A stretch of DNA of 64,000 nucleotides, taken from the NCBI GenBank assembly GCA_905331475.1, contig CAJNYU010001571.1, positions 111,010 to 175,009 on the forward strand. The letters run 5' to 3'. The stretch comes from Rotaria socialis. Taxonomy: Eukaryota > Rotifera > Eurotatoria > Philodinida > Philodinidae. Numbering within the stretch: position 1 is the stretch's first letter; each line of letters starts with the position of its first letter. This document shows positions 23,301 to 36,800 of the stretch, one piece after another. The notes under the pieces are model-generated. The model made no database searches. It saw nothing but the letters and a program-made list of their open reading frames with translations, and was not told the origin of the DNA. The position numbers were made by a program, and so were the translations under genes.

Positions 23301-26300
23301 TTTTTTATTAGTTACATCAGCTATTCAAGCGGTTTATTTTGTTCAAGGTTCTAACTATGAAAGTTATTGGATCATGAATATCATGATAGCAGTACTTGCA
23401 AACACCAATTCCGCATAAATTTACGTTGGACCAGGTGTTTACATCATCATCATCGTAAATGTTATATATAGTTGAGTGCATTTTTAAATAAAATTTAGCG
23501 TGATAGACATTAACTAGCGGTTTCATCTTTGCAAGGCACAAATAGATGCTTGGTAGGAGTCTAATGTAGTATACTTTATCGATAACGACAACATATTCGT
23601 TAAGACCATTTTACTATTCGTGAAATCTTTTAATATTTTTTTCTATGTTGAAATAAATTGAATGATAACAACTGACAACATTGTCACAGGTCATGACTGA
23701 ACAGCTCTCGATAAAATTATCGAGTCAAACCCACACTGTTCGACGATTTTAACAAAATTCAATGCTCACTCTGTTAATAGTATTGTAATTTCATGAAGTA
23801 ATCGAAAGATTTTCAACAAAAAAAATAAACGCAGCAATGACATTGCAACTAAACAGCAGATTGATTTAAACATAAAATACCATTCATCTTTCATACTATC
23901 GATAATATTCGAGACTCAACCAAGTGTACCTTTGATTTTATGATAATTTGTTAGACTATGAAGAACAAGTGCATATTGTTACAAAGTTTTCTAATTGGTT
24001 TTTGGAGAAATTTTAAAAGTAGCATCTCGCGTATCAATATATTCTGATTGTTGATTTACTATTTGCAAACACTGGAGATTGCATAGATATTGATAATATT
24101 CACAAGGGATTCTTTGAATCAACATAATCTTTGCAAGGCAATGCCAAAAATCTCTGATAATTTTCTTTATCTTTTGTATTCTGTGGTATATCCGTTTCGT
24201 CGTATGAAATATTCTATGATATGATTCTATCAATCTATAGAAATGTATATATTGGATTTAAATTCTTTTTAGTCGTTCATGTATTCAAACTGAATGGTAT
24301 GAATTATTACAATAATTCATGAAGAAATTCAAATGGAACTAAAATCTCTGACTAATTGCGTTAAATACTTTTGCTTCAGCAAAATTGATCCATACTAGTT
24401 GAAATTCAATATCTTTCAATGAACTAATTCAGCGACTGTTCTTGTTCATCTATTCTTTCCTCTGGCATTCAAAACAAATACACTATTCATTCCTATTTCT
24501 TCATGTTCTCACTTAGTAAAGTTCTTCGTCGATATTATTCACATTAATATCCTATATTTTGAATTAACCACCGTGCATGATAGCATTTCATATGGACTTA
24601 TTTGGGACTAAGAAAATTACATTTTCCTAGGTATATTCTACTATAAGTATTGTATAAAATTAAGTACAATGTGTATATAGAATAATTGATATTTGTATAT
24701 CATACACGCATATTGGAATTAAATATTTTATTTTGAAACCATTTTGTACAATGAAACCCTTTTTTTTAAACGTAGATCTTAATAAAACTAAATGACTGAA
24801 ATCGCCATCAACACGTTAATCATTTGACAGTATGAATAAAAAATTTTGGCAGTACTGGAATTTCCAGTAAGCTAACAAATTTCACTCACTGATATACAAT
24901 GGAAATGCTTGAAATTTTCGAAATCTCTTTTTGATAGAAATCCATTTGAGTATGGATAAAAGTTGATTTTTCCATCAAGATAACATTATCAATCAAGCGT
25001 TGACGTTCATATTTCGAAAGAAAATTTCTGAAATTTCACGCATTCATCTTACAACGTATTTAATCGTTACTGCCCAAAATGATGAAGTATTTAAAATTTA
25101 CTGATACGTTATGAAATTTCTATTTCTGAAAGCAATGTAATCACCGATCTAATAGAAATTGAAATATGAACACACATCTCCGTTTTAGAAAAAATCTTTC
25201 GAAGGAAGTAATTGTTTATTATCTGTCTCATAAATTGTTTTGATGATTGTTCTCCACAAAACCTTCGAAGACCTTGAGTCAAGACGAAAATCTCCTATTA
25301 ATGAATTCAATAATAAGCCAGTTGAATGCAATGTTCAACGTAGTAGTTTCTCATTTTAGATCTTATCTAAGGATATAGTGTAACTTATTTAAGATAGTTG
25401 AACACGTTAAGCTCTTAAAAATATAATTTTGACCTTTTTAAAATACTTTTAAGACCAGAAACCATCATCTCTTTTGTAAATATTCACAGTAAGTCAACAA
25501 ATGAAAAACATCTAATACTTTTATCACTAGTCACTAGTCGTGGTTATCTCATTATTTGCTATTTATCAATGTTAGATAAAATTATTTACGTCAGTTTTAT
25601 TTCACGTGCTCATGCTTTACAAAGTAAATAAAAACTTTACACTTTTTAAAACACTTCAACTGTCGGCGACTGATTCAAAATAACAAGTTTTCATCACTAA
25701 TCTATATCAATGCATGATAACACCCTCTTGCGGTGGACCAACATAAACATAAACACCATTTATAATAAAAAAAAACACATGCCATTATCTGTTCTTTATT
25801 TAAAAAATGAATAAATTTTCAGAAATGTGTTTTCATGTAAGTTTATCTTAGTCTATATGTATATGTATATATATTTGTTTGTACTTTTTTCTTCCTTTTT
25901 TCTTTTTGTTAAATTTGCTCAAACGCAGAAGTGAGCAGATATATGTATGTGTATTTGCTATCTTACAAGATCATAAGACGCATATACTTTGAGAATAGTC
26001 CAATAGAAATGCGTTATTTTCTCGTTCTTCTTTTTGGACGTCGTCATTTTCATTGCTACTCTTATATTATTCTTCATGCGTTGTTGTACGCACATCGATC
26101 GACATTCGAACAAATGTCTATCAAAACTTTTTCTACCGCTTTGCTTCGTAAGACGCAGAAAGAAACAACGCCTGTAATTTATTTGGTAACTCTTAAAGAA
26201 AAGTTTATTCTTCTTTTCTTCACGTTGTTATGTTTACTGAGACAATTTATAACGGTTTCATTTTATTCTCGTATATATATTTTTTTCTTTTGTTTTCTTT

Positions 26301-26924
26301 TTCGCCTTCATCGCCTTCATTTTTCTTGACATCACATAGTTGGCAAGGTTATGAAGGCACGCATGTGTGTACTTTATTCTCGCTTGATTTATTTAAAAAA
26401 GCATTTGGTTTACTCTCTTTGCCTAAATAATCGTCAGTGCCTTTTTTACGCTTGTATTATGTAAGATAAAAAAAAAATTTCTTTGTATGTCCATTATAAA
26501 ACAAAGCATTTAAACCTTTACCTGTGCGTGTGACATAATACATATTCTTTAATTACTTCAGATAAACCGTGGTGAAATATAACAAAAAAAGAACACAATA
26601 TTATTTTAAGAGTCCAAAAGAGAAAGATCAGTTAATTTATTGGCAATTTCTTTTATTTGAACGATCCTTATAAAGCAATAGAGTGGCGATCGTTAGAGAA
26701 TCAACGTTCGTAGGTGGTAAGATTTGATGAATTTACTTCTTTTGTTTTGTTCTAAATAAAACCTACTGAAATTTTTGATTTAGATTTGATGCTTTTAAGT
26801 GCTAGGTTCACCGTATTGGAAAAACAAAGTCATGAAATGCTCACTATTATCTGAACATATCCTAAGTAGATTTTACATGTTTACGTTTTCAATTAATGAA
26901 AATAATTTTATTTTTATTTGACAG
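19574..26924. other. Gene-poor region of about 7.3 kb
   Basis: No gene can be supported between the RasGRP start and the first visible Fuseless exon. Part of the left side (19574-20200) should be RasGRP promoter and 5' untranslated DNA. A (GAT)n microsatellite at 20324-20371 creates false Met/Ser/His-rich frames. The stretch 20440-21480 is less AT-rich than its surroundings and could be regulatory. Between 22000 and 26800 the DNA is uniformly AT-rich; two minus-strand frames (23317-23541, 23991-24233) have protein-like composition but no recognised family. Upstream exons of the Fuseless gene may be hidden in the right part. Confidence 0.5.
20324..20371. repeat. (GAT)n microsatellite
   Basis: An imperfect GAT run with one GGC interruption near 20337. 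It accounts for the overlapping Met-, Ser- and His-rich translations in this place. Confidence 0.9.
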
Positions 26925-27472
26925 CCATATTCAGCTTTGTCTCAAGCTATACCTATTGGTATTCATATTATTGGCTGTATGGAACGGATCACAAACACGT
27001 ATGTACTTGAAATTTTACTTTAAACAATAATTCCAGTGACTTGACTTTCTCATTTAGTTTGAATTCAGCTGATTCAGCTTCGATAGTATCATCATCTACG
27101 ACGCCATCCGATGATGATGATGAAGATGATGTTGATGATCATCATAAATTCCCTACTTCATCATCATATTTTAATTCCATAACAACAATCAATGGCGTCG
27201 TTCCACCCTATACAAATGCAAAAATAAATAATAATGATAATGATTCTCAAATTACTGATGATTTATCCTATGCTATTCAACCTTCTACATCAACAACAAC
27301 ATTAGATACTGCACAATATAATGCATATTTAAATTTAAATACATCGATAAGTGAAACAAGCATTGATCAACCACTTATTGAACAAGATCAAACAATATTA
27401 CCTATATATGCATCACCGATAAATAATGACGTTGAAAGAATAGTATCATCAGCATCATCAACAACATCATCG

Positions 27473-27505
<33 letters not shown>

Positions 27506-28897
27506 GTTAGTTCCAATGGTTCACTTGTACAAAATCGTCGTTCGCATATAACCTTGTACGTTAGTGATATGCTAATATCTGCATTTATTATAACACCGTT
27601 TGTTAATATTCATTGGCGTGGAGCTTGGGATCTACTTGATATACATTTACTACCTGATTATCCGACTATAAGTGCATTAATTTCATTAGGTATCGGCTAT
27701 TTAATGCTCTATACATTGTATTTAACACAAAATTGCATACAGAATTTTTATGAAAAGAATCGACATAATATTTTGGGTGTCATAATGACTAGATTATATA
27801 CATTAATACTTGCATTAGCTTATATTCATCAATGGCGTGGCTTATGGAATTTGCTAGATTTGACAAGTAACGAATGGTATCATCTATTAGCTGAAACGGG
27901 AGCTAGTGTTACATTTCTTTTATTAATGAAATCCATCTATAATCTTAATTCAGCACCATTTTTAATTGGTATTGACACAGACAGCTATTTTTTACTTGAT
28001 TCAAAATATACTGTTACAGTAAGTCGTTGAATGATATACAACTATTTGAATTGTAATTAAAATTGAAATAAATTATTTTCGTATTTTATTTTCTCTTTAG
28101 ACAAATCGTTTTTTGCAATATCATTTTGATTTTTTCTATTATGAATTGGTTGAAGCACCATTATTAACTATAGCCTGGCGTGGTTTATATAATCTTTCTG
28201 ATAACTATATATGTCCTGATAATAGACGACTTTCTATGTTAATATCTTTTGTTAGTGGTTATGTTTTATTTTTTATTCTTGCTCTGATACAAGTTCCTGT
28301 TGTAAAATGTTTATTAAAACTACGTCGTCCCTTATTGCATACGTTTGTATCAAATATATTTCATTTAATTGCATTTCTGAGTGTTGTTCAAATTTGGAGA
28401 AGTTTATGGATTGTTTGTGAACAATATCTCAATATACCAGAATATCATAATACAACTCTTTGGCTTTGCTATGGCGTTTCATTTCTTGTGCTGACATGTG
28501 GCTTGGCAGCATGTTCATTGAATGGGCCAGGTGGATCCAAAGATAGTTATGTTGATGAAGAGCCGATACTGTTATTTAAATTTGATTATTTTTCAACTTT
28601 ACTTCGAGTAAGTTCGATTATTGAATTATTTGTTTTTCTTTTTCTTTTGCCCAATATAAAACGATCGAACAGTTTTAATAAGAAATGAAAGTTATACTTC
28701 GTTTTCAGCTACAACGTACCGATGAAAACATACCAAGTCAGACATCATCCCATTCGGGAATCATTTTATGGCTAATAGTGCATGTCTTGAGGCGACAGCA
28801 ACAAAGACGAAATAGTTTAATTAATCAATCGCGAAGAAATACAACTCAAAGCATTGATGTACCGCCATTGGCATCTGAAAATGTGCTGATCAACTAA
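26925..28897 (+). CDS. Fuseless-family multi-pass membrane protein (5' end incomplete)
   Basis: Four exons (26925-26998, 27058-28018, 28101-28607, 28709-28897) join in phase and give at least 576 residues. A long acidic/Ser-rich N-terminal part, with a poly-Ser run encoded by (TCA)n near 27466-27506, is followed by about eight hydrophobic helices. The pattern WR(G/S)-x-(W/Y)-x-x-x-D/E appears four times: IHWRGAWDLLD, HQWRGLWNLLD, AWRGLYNLSD and QIWRSLWIVCE, so the membrane part looks like a two-fold duplication of a two-repeat unit. I assign it from memory to the Fuseless family, named after a Drosophila presynaptic eight-pass protein needed to organise calcium channels. The first exon is entered in phase 0 after an AG acceptor, so the true start lies upstream and was not found. 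Confidence in the exons is high, in the family moderate. Confidence 0.65.
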
Positions 28898-29049
28898 GCT
28901 CGAGTTTCTAGGTTAATAAATCAGCTAGCTCAAATGATTTTCTTTTTTTTTTGAAATTCAGATCATAAATCTTATCTGCTTAAAGCTAGAATTTTTCTTT
29001 TTACTTAATCTATTTTGAATTGAAATATCTCTTGTTTTTTGAAATTTAG

Positions 29050-29163
29050 GATCGAGTACGTCATTTAAAGACTAATAAAGGAGGTATATGTCGAAGTCCT
29101 GATATATCATCAACAGAAGCGATAGTGGTTGGTAAACGACCCTATCGATTTGAGCCTCCCTAG
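29050..29163 (+). CDS. Possible alternative last exon of the Fuseless-like gene
   Basis: After an acceptor TTTAG at 29045-29049 an open frame of 37 codons (starting DRVRHLKTNKGGICRSPDIS, ending RPYRFEPP) runs to TAG. A GT inside the listed last exon, at 28885-28886 after Ala-Ser-Glu-Asn, would join it in phase 0 and replace the last five codons. The composition is protein-like in an otherwise T-rich 3' region. Without RNA this is only a good candidate. Confidence 0.4.
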   Translation, partial: DRVRHLKTNKGGICRSPDISSTEAIVVGKRPYRFEPP

Positions 29164-30820
29164 TAAAACGAAAAAAAACAATTCTACTGATGGTATCATT
29201 ATCGTTATTATTCATTGTCACATCGTAACAATAATTCTTCTTTTTTTTTCTTCACAATTCTCAATACATTTGTATTTTGTTACGCCCAGTGATTATAAAA
29301 TTCTGCTTTTTTTTCTGTTTTCTTTACACCTCTAAAACATTCCTATTTTTATTATTATTTCTGCTCTTTATTTTTGTATTTTTCAAAGATTCGAACTTAT
29401 TTCTTGCCTCTTGTTGTTGTATTTTCGCTTTTTTTTCTCGCTTTCTCTCTCTGTTTTCTGGTTAGACCTCATCAACAATTTGTTTGTTATCATTTAGTTC
29501 ACCGAAAGAAAAAAACGGAATTCGCATATTCTTTACTTTCTTGATTGTTACTATTGTTATTAAAAATTTTCTTTTGATTCTATTTTGGCTGTACATTTTA
29601 AACTTTCATTTACAGATTCATTGAAATATTTAATTGTAAATTAAAATTATCAGATTTCATTTTTTCTTTTCATTGAATCTTCGTTCATTTGATTCTGTGT
29701 ATTTTCTATGTGCACACCATGAATAATTTCAAATACATACCATGATAAATAAAATTAAAAGAAATTCTAAGCAATATAACTCGAGGAAACTAATATTGTA
29801 TTTGTCAAAATGCTCGATTATTTTAAATTCTATGAGCAATAGAATGTCTTTTATATTGAGATTACGGCGAGTTCGTTTGAAATCTATCTATCATATTTAA
29901 CGAGCAGATCAAAAACATAATGGAATTGTTCTTTTCTTCATGTATTTATTTAAGTTCTGTCTTAAAGATATTATAATGAGGATGTTTCTATGAATAGGCA
30001 GCTATAAGAATGATTAGTGTCATACAAAAGGCACATGAAAATAAATTTCTACTTATCATGCTTATATTTGATTGATGATGCTTCAAATTAGTTTGATCTG
30101 GCGTTTCGATAATAAATATTTCGTACGAAAAAAAGAAGAAAACGAAGTACACACTATACAAGCTCGGAACAAAAGCAAATACTTGCAAAGATTCTCATTA
30201 AATATTGTCAATAAACGATAATTTGAATAATAATTTGGCGTATAATGAATTACACTAGAAAATTCATGTGTATTTTTAGTTTACTTTCTACTGGAGTGCG
30301 ATGTGAACAAAATTATTTTTGACTGGTTAGCCTATGTCATGTATCTGACATTTATTACGATGTTACCTAACGAGAAATGAGTAACTGTATTTTTGGTATG
30401 CAGAGAAAAAAAACGAAAATCTTGCGATATATAATTTGATTGAAGAGATACGCGAGAAGTAAAAGAAATTTGCTTTTTATTTTGTTGTACAGACAAATCA
30501 AGACACATTTATTATAATTAATTATAATGGCTTCATAGTTTAGAATAAATATGACAAACTATTACTGGATTTTTCTTGCATAGCAATGTAAATATAAATA
30601 TTATTGGTATTTTTTTTCCTGCATATCCCTACGCAATCATCCGGAACAGGTATATAATTAGTTTGATTTTTAATAGACTATTCTGTTTTGATCAATTAGA
30701 AAAAAGAAAAGTAAACAAATATGTTAATGGTTAGTTTCGAGCCTGATTTGACAAGCGAACGAAAATAAAACACTTTGACTAAATAAAAGTATAACACAAA
30801 GCACAACACATATTTATTGT
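29164..30820. other. Intergenic region, Fuseless-like to Syk-like
   Basis: This 1.66-kb AT- and T-rich stretch has no supported gene. Frames at 29129-29465 are Phe/Leu-rich translations of T tracts. The promoter of the kinase should lie at its right end. Confidence 0.6.
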
Positions 30821-33800
30821 ATGAATATGGATTTATTTGATGCGCCGTTCTATTGGGGACGAATAACACGACAAGATGCAGAAGAAATTCTCGATCAATC
30901 AGGTTTAAAAAATGGTCTTTATCTTGTACGAGAAAAATATGAAGATGCTGGTGTCTATGCCATAACATTATTCTTTTTAAAACGGTAACGAAAAACAAAC
31001 AGATGAAGCGTTTATTTTGAAAAAGAAATGATCAAATTTTTTGTTTCTTGTCTTCCCTATAAAAGATTTTATCATTACCGGATTGATCGACTTGACAATG
31101 GAAATGTTGTTCTAAATGGTTCACGAGCTCAAGAAAGATTGTCTCTTTCAAACAATGATAACAAGTCTCATGGTAGTCATAGGTCATCGAGAAATTCTGA
31201 ACAAAAACAGTTTCCTGGGCCAATGGAATTAATCAGTTATTTTCAAAAAAATGCTGATCCACTTGTTACAACATTATCTATAACATGTCAACGACCATTT
31301 GTATGATTTCTATGTTAAATTTGTACATTTTCTTTTGAAATATTTTCCTTTTGCTTTTAAGGATCATAATTTTGTACAATTTTGGTGTTTACCATTGTTG
31401 AATCCAGAATTGTATATTAATAAAATTTTTCAAGAAGCTTCAAATACCGATCCTGAAGTAAAAAAAACCAGACTTCAAATTTCTTTTTTTTGCTCAAGAA
31501 CTAGGTTTTTTCTAGATCGCAATTAAAGATAAACTAACGGCTAAAAGATATATCTATGAACGACGAGTATTAAAGTATGTTTATTACTTTTTTTCTATCA
31601 TGTTTAATTTAGCTTCCATTGTTCTTTGTAATTTAAGAACTTTACATGAAAATGAATTATGGTTTCATTCTCGTATTGTTCGACAGGAAGCAGAACTTCG
31701 ATTGAAAGCTGCCGGCCAAAAAACTGGTCTATTTCTGTAGGTACCTGATTATTTTGTGTGTGTCATCGACTTTCATTGAATATTTAGTGTACGAGAAAAG
31801 TCAAGTGACAAGCGGTCTTCGGCACGTTATACATTGAGTTTATGTTTTCAACGAGATTACCATCATTATATTATTCAAAAAACATCCGATGATTACTTTC
31901 AAGTGACACCAGGTAATAAATCGACACATGCCAATCGATTTGGTAGTATTGCTCAAGTATGTATGTTTATATTCAAGAAAAATGAATATTTACTATTATT
32001 TATAAACATAGTTAATTGATTTTTACCATCGAAATCATCAAGAACTTGCTTGTCCTCTTCGATATCCATGTAGTCGTCCTGGTGGTAAATAAATGGAACT
32101 ACGCAGGTGTATTTAATATTTGATTTTCTACTTTTAGGATCAGTACGAATTGCTCCAATTCAAAACTTTTTAGAAGGTTTTTCAATATAGAGTTCCATTA
32201 AAACACACCCACATATATATAATCATGATTATTTTAATTTTTTAGTCGATATAAATCTGGACTCTAAAACTAGTGATACCGATTTAGGATCTCCAACATC
32301 ACCACTCTCGAGTGATTCAACAAGTTCATCATTATTTGATTATAGTGTCTCGAATTTGGAGTCACCATCTGCTTTGGATAATAATCCCAAATCACCACTA
32401 ATGGGAAAATTTCTTATCGATGAAAAATATCTGATTCTGGGGGAAAAACTAGGTATGTAAAGAGGAAGTCGACTATGAAATGATCGAAATGAATTGCTCT
32501 TATAAATTTTGTCAGACAATGTGACGTTTCTAATGCATGACGTAATTCAATAGACATAATTATTTTATTTTTGATCAAACATAACTATGAAAATATTAAT
32601 ATAGATCTAGGAACTAGTTATTATTTTTCATTATGTGTTTTCTACGTTAGTCATTTCTATTTTGAAGAAACAGGATGTTTCGATTCTTTTTTAAAAAGCA
32701 CACTCAAAGAATGAAAACAAATTTAAAAAAAAACTATTTAGGTGAAGGTCAATTCGGTGAAGTTTATAATGGTAAACTAATTGCAAATGATGAAAATAAT
32801 AATGCAATAGGAAGCCATAAATTACAACATGTTGCAATAAAACAATTAAGACACAGACAATGTTCATTTGTTCAAGAACTATACAATGAAGGCGAACGCA
32901 TGCTTAGTCTAGATCATCCCTACATTGTTAAAATATTTGGCTTATGTAAACATGAAGCAACTGTATCACTTGTACTTGAATTATGTCCGTATGGTGCAAT
33001 GAATACTTGGTTAAAATCAAATAAGTAATATTTTTATTGGATGAAATCAAATAGTTATTATTTTTCTTTTTTTGATTGAAAAATTACTTTAGAACGTTTC
33101 GAATGAATTATATTCTTAATTATATGTATCAAGTTAGTGACGGAATGAACTATTTACATGAAAAGAATATAATTCATCGAGATTTAGCACTAAGAAATAT
33201 ATTAATCATGTCGAAAACTATATGTAAAATATCGGATTTTGGTTTATCACGTGTTCTTGGAGAAAATAACTATTATCAAGTAAAATTCAATTGTTCATAA
33301 ATCACAGAAAAATAACTCATGTTTTATCTTTTTAGATTGGACAAAATCGTCGATTGCCATCAATGTGGTATCCACCAGAAGTTCTCGAAGTACCTTTATT
33401 TCATTCTCAAATTGATATTTGGTCATTTGGTATTACTGTTTGGGAAGCCACATCATATGGGCAAACACCTTATAAACAAGTAAAATCAATATCATACTTT
33501 AATATTAACTTTTACTTCATTTTATTCTGATGACAATTAGGAACTAGAAGCCATGTTAGACGTATCCTTTGATCCTATATCAAAAAAATTGCTAAAATTT
33601 TTACGTGCTGGCAATCGTTTAAAACGGCCTACTAATTGTCCAGAATTTGTTTATGGTCTCCTACTCAAATGTTGGCATGATGAGTAAGAAATCAGCATGT
33701 CGATTATTTTATTTTAATTGAATTGTTTTTCGTTTATTTTTTTCTCCTAGTAAACGTCAACGACCGACTTTTACTTGGATAAAACAATATCTTAGTATAT

Positions 33801-33823
33801 ATGCTTTTCCGCAAGAAGAATAA
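30821..33823 (+). CDS. SYK: Syk-family non-receptor tyrosine kinase (SH2-SH2-kinase)
   Basis: Fourteen exons (30821-30984, 31066-31300, 31362-31457, 31516-31574, 31638-31736, 31788-31956, 32012-32084, 32138-32176, 32246-32452, 32742-33024, 33093-33279, 33336-33479, 33541-33683, 33751-33823) encode 656 residues, close to vertebrate Syk (635). The first SH2 starts [15 protein letters not shown] with phosphotyrosine-binding R37 (LYLVREK); the second starts LWFHSRI with R220 (LFLVREK). A Ser/Asp-rich linker follows, then the kinase: [13 protein letters not shown] with K414, HRDLALRN with D505, DFG at 523-525, and an ENNYY activation-loop pair (Y535, Y536) equivalent to the Syk autophosphorylation tyrosines. 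Syk kinases bind doubly phosphorylated ITAMs and signal to phospholipase C gamma. Leu replaces the second Ala of the usual HRDLAARN. No ankyrin repeats are present, so it is not of the Shark type. Confidence 0.9.
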
Positions 33824-36800
33824 AATTTTTTGTAATATTGAAAAATGTTCCGTAGATATATTTTGTTCTGTTATGTTATTTTTTTTTGTTCATAAAAAAA
33901 TAGAGAGAAATAATTATTTTGAGTCATTCATGATTCGAAACGAGAAAGATTCTACCAACTTCGATAATATTGGCTTCCGTGATTTCTATAATAAATGATG
34001 ATGTTGAATCTTTCTACTTGTTTCATCATTTAGTTTTTGTAAGCCAAAATAGCGATCGAAAGGTAAATGTTACAATGAGGTGCAATGAAACTCGATTATC
34101 TTAAGTTTAAGAAAAGAAGTAATGGGTTAACGTATTTATCTTTCAATATTTGAAGTATCAGAAATAAATGAGTGTGCTCCTTATATAGTATTCATACTTC
34201 GATATGTAGAATAAAAACACGTTGTGATACCACAAAAAGATTGATGGTAATTGTCGCACGAGAGTACACATTAAATAAATAACGACATTTATTAAAAAAT
34301 TATATATATTCTGAAAACGTGCATCACTCCTAAAAATCAAGACGTGGGTGTCGAGCAAAGATAATAGAAGCGTTGAAATTGTGGTAACAGTGCTAATTGC
34401 CTTCAAAATATCAGTTATATTAGGGATTGATGAGTGAACTCGATGTTCAAGTGGTTTACCATTTCTTGGATTATTCTTTTTCATTTTCATTACAGGACTG
34501 GCTCATCCTTTTCTTATGAAATTCGTTTTCATCAAGTGTATCTACATATATAATGACATTAAATATTATCGATTATTTCCTTGTTTCTAGAAAATTTAAT
34601 TTGATTTTACTAAAACGGCTTGTCCACGTAACGCGTTACTTCGCTGCTCAAGTTTTAAAATTGTTTTTTTTTCGATATAGAGATCTAAGCGTATTTTTTT
34701 TGGTACAGTTCTTTACGCTGATTGTGAGTTTGCACTTTTTTTCTTAAAACAAATTGGGTTTTGGCATCGAAAGTCGGGTTTTAAAGTTATTAAAAACTGT
34801 ATTTTCAATTTTCTAACCAAGAAATTTAAAATAAAATGTGGAGTAATATACCATTCGACGCAGAATTTGATTCTCTACAAAATGGCTTATTAATGTCTTT
34901 ACTCTCATTCTTCAAGACAACTTTTAAGCTCTTGTACAATTTCTAACTTACTATACAATTATTGAGCTGTTATTTCGATCTAGCAACTCGAGTTCTTTTT
35001 TACAGAAGGATATATTCAGGGCAGTGATCAATATATATAAACATTAAATATTTTTAAGCATGTGAAGTGCTTCAAATTTGATCGACAGCAAAACATGTCG
35101 TAGCGTTACGTTTGTTTTTTGCATTTTTAATCTGAGCGAAAATAGTTTAGAAAAAATATTTTTTACTGCTTGAAAGCCCATTCAATTCTCTACAAAACTG
35201 GTACTATAGCATTTCACTTGAAAAAATGGTTTGTCAAAAAATTAGAGCTTTATAAGCAGCCCTAGAAAAAAAGGGTCCTTTTTTGTCACAGTGTTACGCG
35301 ATGAAAAAAACGTTTCTAGAAGCGCGCGAGTTCAGTCAAACTAAGTCATTCTTTCAACATAAATAGAGTATGATAAACTGCGTCGAATGTCGTTTGAACG
35401 ATCTTATTAGCTATTATGCCTTTCGACATAATTGCAAAACAATTTGTCAAAATGTCACAACGTTACGTTTGGCAAGCCGAAAACTAGATGTGCCATTCAC
35501 GCTACTACTAGTATGCGTACATTTGTGTATCGACAACAAAAGAACATGTATTATTCTCGTAGCGTGAAAGAAAAAGAATAAAGAATGCTAGAAACCTTGC
35601 ATTTGAACATGTCGATGAATATTTTCATCAGACATCCACATCCTAAAAAAAGGAGGACTTGTTGAGATATTTTCTGCTAACTAAAGCATCTTTATGATGA
35701 TCGGGCATATTTAAAGATACAGATACATGTCTGTTCATGTCTGGTCGAGTACTCGACAAGCATCTATTTAAGAAACTTGACAAGATACGTCTTCCGATAG
35801 TTTGTTTATATGAGAGATAAGAATTCATGCAAATTACTGTATGCATGACATGACGTCAGTAGTCATGTGAATAATCAAATGATTCAATCAGTAAAAAACA
35901 GTAGATAAATATGAGACTATTCACGAGAAAAAAGCATTAATTAAGTGTCCGACGTTATTGTACAAGAATTGTTTTTATTGATAATGAATGAAAATTAAAT
36001 TGTTTTAAAAGAACCTTATTGTTTCAGCTAGTTTCTAGGACTTCACATTTTTTTTCAACTAGTATACTTTGATGGAAAAGTTTAATTTTCTCTGTAGAAT
36101 CTTGAACATCGTATCATCAATAACACTAGTCACAAGATAAAATTTGACTGTAATCCATACTTTTTCTTCCATGAAAGAAAAAGAATAGTAAATTAGTTAG
36201 TATCTTTTTTTGCAATGAAATTCAACATTTTCAGAACGATGATGACACACACAATAGTATGGAACTTTTATTCAACCAAATGTTAGTGTAAATTAGTATA
36301 TTTCTCATCTACACGAATATAAATATAAATCTGTGCATGTGAAACATAAAATTTTGCTTGTTATTCAGAAATTTTCTTTTTGAATACATTAGCAAAGAAT
36401 AATATTTGATTGGCATCTTTACTTTTTATTTCGATAGAATACCTTTTAATCGATTGAACAAGTTATTTCCGCACTAGACAACATACATAGAGGAAGTTAT
36501 TCTTTTTAAGCAGCAATAACTAGAGGATAAATGTGCTAACAGTAGTAGTAGTAGTAGTAGCAGTGGTAATAGTAAACTACATTGATAATAAGAATAAGTA
36601 GAACTTTCATGGCATACCGTGGGCGTAGAAATTATTGGACAAATAAAGAAAAACTTCCGATCTAATATTATTCGTTATGTGTGCTGCATAGAGTTTGTCT
36701 ATTTACATGGTATTACGTCGTTTAGTGGGCCCTAAATTCATAAAAAAAGAGGGAAAACCAAATTTATTACTATTTTTTTCTGTTGGAAAGCATGATGAGC

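Noticed and set aside
23317-24233. Two minus-strand frames that share a CLAK(M/I) word
   Set aside because: The shared word is too short to show a relation, and nothing else in either frame aligns.
24855-24869. Short palindrome ACTGGAATTTCCAGT
   Set aside because: Seven-base arms are expected by chance in a window of this size; no repeat or gene is attached.
25931-26430. 132- and 66-codon frames, Phe/Leu/Tyr-rich
   Set aside because: Composition follows T-rich DNA; no motif, and the frames overlap each other.
32675-33028. Start of the kinase exon at an ATG inside the upstream sequence
   Set aside because: The bases before 32742 are intron; the acceptor at 32740-32741 joins the previous exon in phase and restores the L-G-E-G glycine loop.
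34158-34490. 110-codon minus-strand frame
   Set aside because: Some stretches look ordinary, but there is no family resemblance, no flanking exon and no repeat in the window.
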